From Sporosarcina sp. NCCP-2716 (GTDB taxonomy: Bacteria; Bacillota; Bacilli; Bacillales_A; Planococcaceae): a DNA stretch of 64,000 nt. How positions within the stretch are numbered: position 1 is the stretch's first letter; each line of letters opens with the position of its first letter. The notes beneath the pieces are model-generated. The model was given only the letters and a program-made list of their open reading frames with translations. It searched no databases and was not told the DNA's origin. The stretch lies in contig NZ_BRCF01000003.1 of the NCBI RefSeq assembly GCF_023707985.1, forward strand, positions 1-64,000, given 5' to 3'. The position numbers and the translations under genes are program-made. Positions 58,563 to 64,000 of this stretch are shown here, in pieces.

Positions 58563-58814
58563 ATGAGAATACTCCACTGGTCGTATACGCGGAAATACCA
58601 AGTGAAAACCGTATTCGATCTTTTTCCTGACACCGTCGTAATCTTCCGGCAGATCAATGGATATTATTTCATCCGGACCATGAAAGGTCTGGATCCTGTC
58701 GCTTTACCCGAACGCAGACATTATGTACAGATGGAATATTGCATTAATAAAGAACTCGGCACACTCCCCGCTTATAAGAGCCGAAAAGCGCTCCATAGCC
58801 GGGAGAGTTCCTGA
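58563..58814 (+). CDS. Small orphan protein, 83 residues
   Basis: MRILHWSYTRKYQVKTVFDL begins a basic, aromatic-rich soluble protein with INGYYFIRTMKGLDPVALPE in the middle. AAAGGA lies before the ATG, and a good promoter is upstream. No family recognised. It is divergent from the MFS gene. Confidence 0.55.
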   Translation: MRILHWSYTRKYQVKTVFDLFPDTVVIFRQINGYYFIRTMKGLDPVALPERRHYVQMEYCINKELGTLPAYKSRKALHSRESS

Positions 58815-58903
58815 GTTTCACATATACTAAAGTACTTAGCTGTATTGTAAGCCTGCCGGGTGAATTATGCCACCGGGAACTGTTCCAAATAGGACGCATT
58901 CCA

Positions 58904-58912
58904 TGCTATAAT
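58904..58912 (+). promoter_or_regulatory. Extended -10 promoter of the ABC-F gene
   Basis: TGCTATAAT, an extended -10 element; the -35 is weak (TTCCAA-like). It is 30 bases upstream of the ATG. Confidence 0.5.
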
Positions 58913-58942
58913 GGGCAAAGTGTGAATTTTAGGAGGTCAATC

Positions 58943-60550
58943 ATGTTAGCAGTGAGTAATGTAAGTCTTCGTTTCGGAGATCGCAAACTTTTTGAAGATG
59001 TTAATATACAATTCAACCCGGGGAACTGTTACGGACTCATCGGTGCAAACGGCGCCGGCAAATCCACTTTCCTGAAGATCCTGTCCGGCGAACTCGAACC
59101 GCAGACAGGCAACGTCATCCTGAACAACGATGACCGTCTTGCCGTCCTGAAGCAGGACCACTTCCAGTTTGAAGACGAAATCGTGATGGACACGGTGATC
59201 ATGGGGCACAAGCGCCTGCATGATATTATGACCGAGAAAAATGCAATTTACATGAAGGAAGACTTCTCTGACGAGGACGGCATGCGTGCCGCTGAGCTGG
59301 AAGGTGAATTCGGCGAACTGAACGGCTGGGAAGCTGAGTCAGAAGCGGCCATCCTCCTGCAGGGGCTCGGTATTCCGGAAAGCATGCACAGCATGAAGAT
59401 GGCGGAACTGTCAGGGTCAGACAAAGTTAAAGTGCTCCTGGCACAGGCACTGTTCGGCAAACCGGACGTCCTTCTGCTGGATGAGCCGACCAACCACCTT
59501 GACTTGAAAGCGATCCAATGGCTGGAGGAATTCCTGATCGGTTTCGAGAACACCGTCATTGTCGTATCCCATGACCGTCACTTCCTGAATAAGGTATGTA
59601 CCCATATCGCCGACCTGGACTTCAGCAAGATCCAGATCTACGCAGGGAACTATGACTTCTGGTATGAATCGAGCCAGCTTGCCTTGAAGCTGTCCCAGGA
59701 ACAGAACAAGAAGAAGGAAGAGAAAGTGAAGGAACTCCAGGCGTTCATCGCGCGTTTCAGTGCGAATGCCTCGAAGTCGAAGCAGGCGACATCACGGAAG
59801 AAGACGCTCGATAAAATCGAGCTGGACGACATCAAACCGTCTTCCCGCCGCTATCCGTATGTCAATTTCCAGATCGGCCGGGAAATCGGGAACGATGTCC
59901 TTATGGTGCGCGATTTGTCCAAAAAGCAGGATGGTGTCCAGTTGCTGAAAGATGCGACGTTCACATTGAACAAAGAAGACAAGGTCATTCTGATCGGCAA
60001 TCCGCTCGCGAAGACCGCCCTCCTCGATATTCTCGCTGAGGAGACGGAACCGGATGCAGGAACTGTCAAATGGGGTGTGACGACAACACGCTCGTACTTC
60101 CCGATTGACAACTCCGAGTTCTTCGAAGGCGATGAAAAGACACTCGTCGATTGGCTCCGTCCGTATTCTCCTGAAGATGAGACCGAGACATTCCTCCGCG
60201 GTTTCCTCGGAAGAATGCTGTTCTCGGGCGAAGAAGTGAACAAGAAGCCATCTGTCCTTTCAGGCGGCGAAAAGGTGCGCTGCATGCTTTCAAAAATGAT
60301 GCTGAACAACGCCAACGTCCTGCTGCTGGATGAGCCGACGAACCACTTGGACCTGGAATCGATCCAGGCGCTGAACAACGGGCTTATCGCCTACAAAGGC
60401 GCCATGCTCTTCACTTCGCATGACCATCAATTCATCCAGACGATTGCGAACCGTGTCATTGAGATCAATGAGGACGGCACGATCTTCGACAAGATGATGG
60501 GCTATGACGAGTACTTGGAATGGAAAGAAGCACAGCCTGCCGGCAATTGA
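58943..60550 (+). CDS. ABC-F family ATPase (YkpA/YbiT-like)
   Basis: A 535-residue cytoplasmic protein with two ATPase domains and no membrane helix. First domain: Walker A GLIGANGAGKSTFLKIL (~32), LLLDEPTNHLDLKAI (~180). Second domain: GNPLAKTALLDIL as a degenerate Walker A (~350), signature LSGGEKVRCMLSKMML (~435) and LLLDEPTNHLDLESIQ (~455). The interdomain linker is lysine-rich (EQNKKKEEKVKELQ). ABC-F proteins act on the ribosome (translation factors or antibiotic protection). This one resembles the YkpA/YbiT class. Confidence 0.92.
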   Translation: MLAVSNVSLRFGDRKLFEDVNIQFNPGNCYGLIGANGAGKSTFLKILSGELEPQTGNVILNNDDRLAVLKQDHFQFEDEIVMDTVIMGHKRLHDIMTEKNAIYMKEDFSDEDGMRAAELEGEFGELNGWEAESEAAILLQGLGIPESMHSMKMAELSGSDKVKVLLAQALFGKPDVLLLDEPTNHLDLKAIQWLEEFLIGFENTVIVVSHDRHFLNKVCTHIADLDFSKIQIYAGNYDFWYESSQLALKLSQEQNKKKEEKVKELQAFIARFSANASKSKQATSRKKTLDKIELDDIKPSSRRYPYVNFQIGREIGNDVLMVRDLSKKQDGVQLLKDATFTLNKEDKVILIGNPLAKTALLDILAEETEPDAGTVKWGVTTTRSYFPIDNSEFFEGDEKTLVDWLRPYSPEDETETFLRGFLGRMLFSGEEVNKKPSVLSGGEKVRCMLSKMMLNNANVLLLDEPTNHLDLESIQALNNGLIAYKGAMLFTSHDHQFIQTIANRVIEINEDGTIFDKMMGYDEYLEWKEAQPAGN

Positions 60551-60563
60551 CCGGTACACTGCC

Positions 60564-60612
60564 AAAAGACACGGATCCGCCAGATTTCCTGGCCGGATCC
60601 GTGTCTTTTTTT
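60564..60612 (+). terminator. Intrinsic terminator after the ABC-F gene
   Basis: AAAAGACACGGATCCG and CGGATCCGTGTCTTTTTTT are perfect arms, 14 bases after the stop. Confidence 0.95.
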
Positions 60613-60671
60613 CTGTCATGCACATAGTTATCGGAGAATCGGAAATACTGGTAAGAAAGGAGCGGATCACG

Positions 60672-61421
60672 ATGAAACGAATCACCGGAAAGCTGCTGCT
60701 GCTCATTCCCCTTCTTCTTATGCCGGCGTGTTCCAAGCTGAATGGCCAGGATGTCACGACGCCCGACAATTCAGGCAACAGCGGAGAACGGACCCCGATT
60801 GACAATGGCAAGGACACCGGCGGGAAGGAAAACCAGGCAGATAATGGAACAGGCACTGATGAAAAAAAGGATGAAGCCGGTTCAGACAATCGCGTGCAGA
60901 ACCCCGAAATGATGGCGTACTTCCTGCCGCACGGATCGAAAGTCCACTACGAAGGCAAGGGAAACGAATACGCAGAGATGGACATGCAGATCTACCATCC
61001 ATATAAGGATATCGTCATGGTGTATGAAAACAATGGCGGAGCCCTGATTCGCAAACTGTATAAAGTTGAAAAAGACAAGATCCTCCGGCTGGACGAGTCC
61101 CCTGTAGACACCGAATCGAATGCCCCTCCGCTTGACGACATTAAGAAAATGGAACCGACAGGCATCTATCTGCAGCTGCCATTCGAGAAAGGGGCCTCCT
61201 TTGAACGGTGGACGGTCACCGACACGGACGCAACTGTCGAAACCCCGTATAGGACCTTTGAACATGCGGTCGTACTGGAAGAAAAGGACGAAGACTTCGT
61301 CAACAGGCGATATTTCGTGGAAGAATACGGCGAGGTGAAACGGGAATCTGTCATGAGGACGAAAGAGATGGAGGAACACGTAATCAGCTCATCCATGGAG
61401 TCCGTTACAAAACCGGATTGA
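60672..61421 (+). CDS. Lipoprotein of unknown function
   Basis: A 249-residue lipoprotein with signal KLLLLIPLLLMPACSK (lipobox LMPAC, ~16-20). A low-complexity Asn/Asp/Gly/Lys-rich linker (~22-75) precedes a folded domain from ~75: MMAYFLPHGSKVHYEGKGNEYAEMDM, VYENNGGALIRKLYKVEKDKILRL, and RRYFVEEYGEVKRESVM. Family not recognised. AAAGGAG precedes the ATG at 60672. Earlier in-frame starts lie inside the ABC-F gene and are not used. Confidence 0.75.
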   Translation: MKRITGKLLLLIPLLLMPACSKLNGQDVTTPDNSGNSGERTPIDNGKDTGGKENQADNGTGTDEKKDEAGSDNRVQNPEMMAYFLPHGSKVHYEGKGNEYAEMDMQIYHPYKDIVMVYENNGGALIRKLYKVEKDKILRLDESPVDTESNAPPLDDIKKMEPTGIYLQLPFEKGASFERWTVTDTDATVETPYRTFEHAVVLEEKDEDFVNRRYFVEEYGEVKRESVMRTKEMEEHVISSSMESVTKPD

Positions 61422-61454
61422 AAAAAACGAGGCCCCGCATAAGCGGGGCCTCGT
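61421..61454. terminator. Intrinsic terminator between the lipoprotein and csp genes
   Basis: CGAGGCCCCGC and GCGGGGCCTCG are perfect arms. The minus strand follows with TTTTTTT, ending the cold shock gene; the plus-strand side lacks a good T-run. Confidence 0.85.
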
Positions 61455-61464
61455 CATTCAGTTA

Positions 61465-61665
61465 TCAGAGTTTAATAACGTTAGCAGCCTGGAGACCGCG
61501 GTTGCCTTCTACGATTTCGAATTCAACCTGCTGTCCTTCGTCCAAAGACTTGAAACCTTCGCCTTGGATAGCTGAGAAGTGTACGAATACGTCGTCTTCT
61601 CCGTCAACCTCGATGAAACCGAACCCTTTTTCTGCGTTGAACCATTTTACTGTACCTTGTTTCAT
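61465..61665 (-). CDS. Cold shock protein (CspB/CspD-like)
   Basis: A 66-residue OB-fold protein: [20 protein letters not shown] with RNP1 (KGFGFI) and VFVHFSAI (RNP2). It binds single-stranded RNA/DNA and acts as an RNA chaperone. Size and sequence match the Bacillus Csp group. A long leader with a perfect inverted repeat precedes it. The ribosome site is TGGGGG, 10 bases before ATG. Confidence 0.95.
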   Translation of the reverse strand: MKQGTVKWFNAEKGFGFIEVDGEDDVFVHFSAIQGEGFKSLDEGQQVEFEIVEGNRGLQAANVIKL

Positions 61666-61722
61666 GGACAAAAACCCCCAAATAATAATTGCTAATACAT
61701 GAACTCCCCTCAAATGAGAAAA

Positions 61723-61778
61723 ATTCACGTATTACAAAAAGTACCGACGCAGCCGATCACTCTCTGTAATACGTGAAT
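61723..61778 (-). promoter_or_regulatory. csp leader with 14-bp inverted repeat
   Basis: ATTCACGTATTACA (61723-61736) pairs perfectly with TGTAATACGTGAAT (61765-61778) around a 28-base loop, in the ~150-base 5' leader of the cold shock gene. Leaders of csp mRNAs regulate translation by temperature-dependent folding. Confidence 0.7.
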
Positions 61779-61817
61779 CGTTTTCCGTGGTGAGCACTTG
61801 CTATTAACCTTACCTAC

Positions 61818-61845
61818 ACTATACCATACCGCTAGTATTTGTCAA
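61818..61845 (-). promoter_or_regulatory. Sigma-A promoter of the csp gene
   Basis: On the minus strand TTGACA, a 16-base spacer and TATAGT, about 155 bases upstream of the csp ATG. Confidence 0.8.
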
Positions 61846-61871
61846 CGGAACCTAATGAAATATTCACATTA

Positions 61872-62174
61872 TTATTCATCCAGAAAAGGAACCGGTTTTT
61901 CACCGGACATTACAAATACGCCGTGGTACAGCTGCAAGTCCTCGTCACATCCGTCACAATAGGTCCGTTCCCCGGGATTCCAGAAAGCGATGAAGGTCTG
62001 TTTGCGCGTTCTCTCTTTTGCAAACTGTTCCCGCATACCGGCGATCAGGGATACTGCATAAGCAGCCGCTTCCCCGTAATCGGTAAATTGTTTGCGGCAG
62101 CGCACCATCTCCTCCCACCCTTCGAACATCCACCAAGGTTCATAATCGGCTTTCATATAGATGACTTCGTACAT
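61872..62174 (-). CDS. DUF1033 family protein
   Basis: A 100-residue protein: MYEVIYMKADYEPWWMFEGW at the start, then AFWNPGERTYCDGCDEDLQLYHG near the end, with two cysteines and conserved tryptophans. This matches DUF1033, a small Bacillales family of unknown function, occasionally linked to natural competence loci. ATG at 62174 has AAGAGG upstream. Confidence 0.85.
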   Translation of the reverse strand: MYEVIYMKADYEPWWMFEGWEEMVRCRKQFTDYGEAAAYAVSLIAGMREQFAKERTRKQTFIAFWNPGERTYCDGCDEDLQLYHGVFVMSGEKPVPFLDE

Positions 62175-62380
62175 AGTGAAACCTCTTTTCCTCTTTCGAG
62201 CACAATTATACAAAGCACCTGCTTTTTTTCCAAGCAATCCGTTTTGAAGCCATGTCAAAAATTCGTTTCCTCCGCAAGAGTGCGGTATAATTGGGAAAGA
62301 AACACGAACCGTGAAACCTTTCGGCCATCGCGTTCGTAGTAAAGATAACTATCCTAATAACGAAGGAGGGCGGTTTTCCG

Positions 62381-63058
62381 ATGAATAAAGTGAAACAGTT
62401 CTTTGTTCGGCACTTCATCACGGCGCCCATCAGTTTCGGAACGTACTTCTTTCTCCTGCTTGGTATAGGGATGAACTTCTTCGCCGCCACCGGCATCCTC
62501 ATCGCACTGTATCTCGGCGGCACGTTCGGTATCAAGCAGTTCCAGATCGGTTCAACCGTGAAGGAGCTCGGAATGACGCGTTCCGAATACCAGCATATCC
62601 AATACCAGATCGAAGAAGCGAAACGGAAAGTCAAACGACTCGGCAGCCTCTACGGACAAGCCCGGTCGGTCCAGGCTTTCCGCCAAGTATATGAGCTGAG
62701 CAGCCTGGCGCGCAAAGTCGTCAATATCGTCAGGAACGATCCGAAGAAATTTTATCAGACCGAGCAGTTCTTCTATGCTCACCTGGACTCCGCCGTCGAA
62801 TTGACGTCGAAATACGCACTGCTAGCCAACCAGCAGCTGAAGGACAAAGACGTGAGGATCGCTCTGCAGACGACGAGAGAGACGCTCACAGATGTGACCC
62901 AGCAGCTCGAAAGTGATCTGCAGGACGCATTGGCAACGGATCTTGCTGCGCTGCAGCTCGAATTGGATTATGTGGATGTGACGATGCAGCGCAGGAAACA
63001 GCTGCCGACTACAGAGGAGGAACTACTCGATGACCGAAAACAAGCCAACGACCGATGA
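62381..63058 (+). CDS. xpaC: XpaC-family protein (5-bromo-4-chloroindolyl phosphate hydrolysis family)
   Basis: A 225-residue protein with two N-terminal membrane helices (ISFGTYFFLLLGIGMNFF, TGILIALYLGGTFGI) and a ~170-residue cytoplasmic helical domain rich in charged residues (IQYQIEEAKRKVKRLGSLYGQARSVQAF). XpaC was named for hydrolysis of a phosphate substrate, but its activity is not settled; it is usually adjacent to telA as here. The stop overlaps the telA start by 29 bases. Confidence 0.82.
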   Translation: MNKVKQFFVRHFITAPISFGTYFFLLLGIGMNFFAATGILIALYLGGTFGIKQFQIGSTVKELGMTRSEYQHIQYQIEEAKRKVKRLGSLYGQARSVQAFRQVYELSSLARKVVNIVRNDPKKFYQTEQFFYAHLDSAVELTSKYALLANQQLKDKDVRIALQTTRETLTDVTQQLESDLQDALATDLAALQLELDYVDVTMQRRKQLPTTEEELLDDRKQANDR

Positions 63059-64000
63059 TGTGATGTCATTCGACGACTTACTGAGCACCCCGTTCGACCG
63101 CAGCGAGCCGCTGCTTCCGGAAGAGATGCAGACGAAACAGCCTGACGCCGCGAAACCGGTGCAGCTCATGGAGCGGCTGACGGAAGAGGAACAGCAGAAA
63201 GCGCGGGAACTGGCAGCGCAGATACCTGTCGGCGATTACGAAGCGATCCTTACGTACGGCGCCAGTGCCCAGAACCAGCTGTCCAGCTTCTCGCATAAGA
63301 TGCTCGACCATGTCCAGAGCAAGGATATCGGACCGGTCGGCGATGTGTTGAATGATCTGATGGGCAAGCTTTCAGAGATCGATCCCGACGATCTGTCGGA
63401 GAAGAAGAAAACCGGGCTCAGCCGACTGTTCAATAAGGCGTCCCGCTCCATCCAGGAAATGATGACGAAATACCAGAAACTGAGCACCCAGATCGACCGG
63501 ATCGGTGTCCAGCTTGAACACTCGAAGCGGGGTCTGCTGGAAGACGTCCATATGCTCGACAACCTGTATGAGCAGAACAAAGTCTATTTCCAGGCACTCA
63601 ATGTCTACATCGCCGCAGCGGAACTCAAGCGCGACGAACTGGTGCAGCAGGTCATCCCCCAAATGCAGACAGAGGCCAAGCAGTCGAATGACCAGATGGC
63701 GATCCAGGAAGTGAATGATATGATGCAGTTCGTGGACCGGCTGGAAAAACGGCTGTATGATCTGCAGCTGTCCCGCCAGCTGACCATCCAGAGTGCACCG
63801 CAGATCCGGATGATCCAGCAGACGAACCAGACCCTTGCGGAAAAGATCCAGTCGTCGATTATGACGTCCATCCCGCTCTGGAAAAACCAGATCGCGATCG
63901 CCCTGACGCTCAACCGGCAGAAGAAAGCGGTCGAGTCACAGCGCCTCGTGACGAAAACGACGAATGACCTGCTTCTCCGCAACTCCGAAATGCTGAAGAT
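63030..64000 (+). CDS. telA: Toxic anion resistance protein TelA, partial at window edge
   Basis: At least 323 residues, running off the right edge. Starts MTENKPTTDDVMSFDDLLST; the middle LMERLTEEEQQKARELAAQIP and YGASAQNQLSSFSHKMLDHVQSKDIGPVGDVLNDLM, and later NLYEQNKVYFQALNVYIAAAELK, match TelA/KlaA. These proteins are helical, cytoplasmic, and linked to tellurite or envelope stress resistance. GAGGAGG lies nine bases before the ATG at 63030, inside the xpaC gene. Confidence 0.9.
   Translation, partial: MTENKPTTDDVMSFDDLLSTPFDRSEPLLPEEMQTKQPDAAKPVQLMERLTEEEQQKARELAAQIPVGDYEAILTYGASAQNQLSSFSHKMLDHVQSKDIGPVGDVLNDLMGKLSEIDPDDLSEKKKTGLSRLFNKASRSIQEMMTKYQKLSTQIDRIGVQLEHSKRGLLEDVHMLDNLYEQNKVYFQALNVYIAAAELKRDELVQQVIPQMQTEAKQSNDQMAIQEVNDMMQFVDRLEKRLYDLQLSRQLTIQSAPQIRMIQQTNQTLAEKIQSSIMTSIPLWKNQIAIALTLNRQKKAVESQRLVTKTTNDLLLRNSEMLK

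Overview
The window looks like a chromosomal segment of a low-to-moderate GC Bacillota, order Bacillales. Many product types point there: YhgE/Pip, XpaC with TelA, DUF1033, a VLRF1-type release factor, a YozB/CtaM-like DUF420 protein, two adjacent PstB ATPases and a sigma-B type promoter. Strong GGAGG ribosome binding sites and frequent TTG/GTG starts fit as well. The base composition (roughly balanced to slightly GC-rich by eye, not counted) suggests Planococcaceae/Caryophanaceae such as Bhargavaea or Sporosarcina; that placement is inference.

Positions 1-22.7 kb are an almost unbroken minus-strand stack of small single-domain enzymes: GNAT acetyltransferases, NUDIX hydrolases, HAD phosphatases, P-loop kinases, ASCH, VOC and DUF4279 proteins, a methyltransferase, a nitronate monooxygenase, two S66 LD-carboxypeptidases, an M3 oligopeptidase and a frameshifted serine hydrolase. 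At its left end three single-gene units are separated by copies of one intergenic repeat. From 22.9 to 27 kb the plus strand carries an HrtAB-like ABC exporter and a YhgE/Pip protein. From 27 to 31.7 kb, minus strand: a small membrane protein coupled to photolyase, an EAL phosphodiesterase and an APC permease.

At 31.9-32.7 kb (plus) lie a YflT-type general stress protein behind a near-consensus sigma-B promoter and an orphan small protein. From 33 to 38.2 kb (mainly minus): DUF420, a polar amino acid ABC importer, DUF2500 (plus), and a MarR-MFS pair with a visible operator. A tRNA-Arg(CCU) follows at 38.4 kb. Positions 42-47.5 kb (minus) hold a complete phosphate uptake locus, pstS-pstC-pstA-pstB-pstB, with an 11-bp-phased Pho box and a PhoP-type regulator upstream; no PhoR kinase is present in the window. 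Positions 47.5-57 kb carry a lipoprotein, an NSS transporter, a YcdB/YcdC-like protein, a GIY-YIG relative, VLRF1, a YjjG-type phosphatase, a SEC-C protein, a diguanylate cyclase and a patatin-like protein. From 57 to 64 kb: a NimT/CynX-type MFS exporter, an ABC-F protein, a lipoprotein, a cold shock protein with a structured leader, DUF1033, XpaC and the start of TelA.

The most interesting material is non-coding. (1) Positions 56961-57267 have a perfect TTGACA-17-TATAAT promoter, several hairpins, a long-range pairing and an intrinsic terminator but no ORF: a candidate structured RNA of about 270 nt that I cannot assign to a family. (2) Three unrelated intergenic tandem arrays with constant periods (52, 20 and 21 bp) lie at 32.75, 38.56 and 41.15 kb, and each alternates two unit variants. 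(3) The inter-gene repeat lies at the left edge. No CRISPR, phage or transposase was seen.
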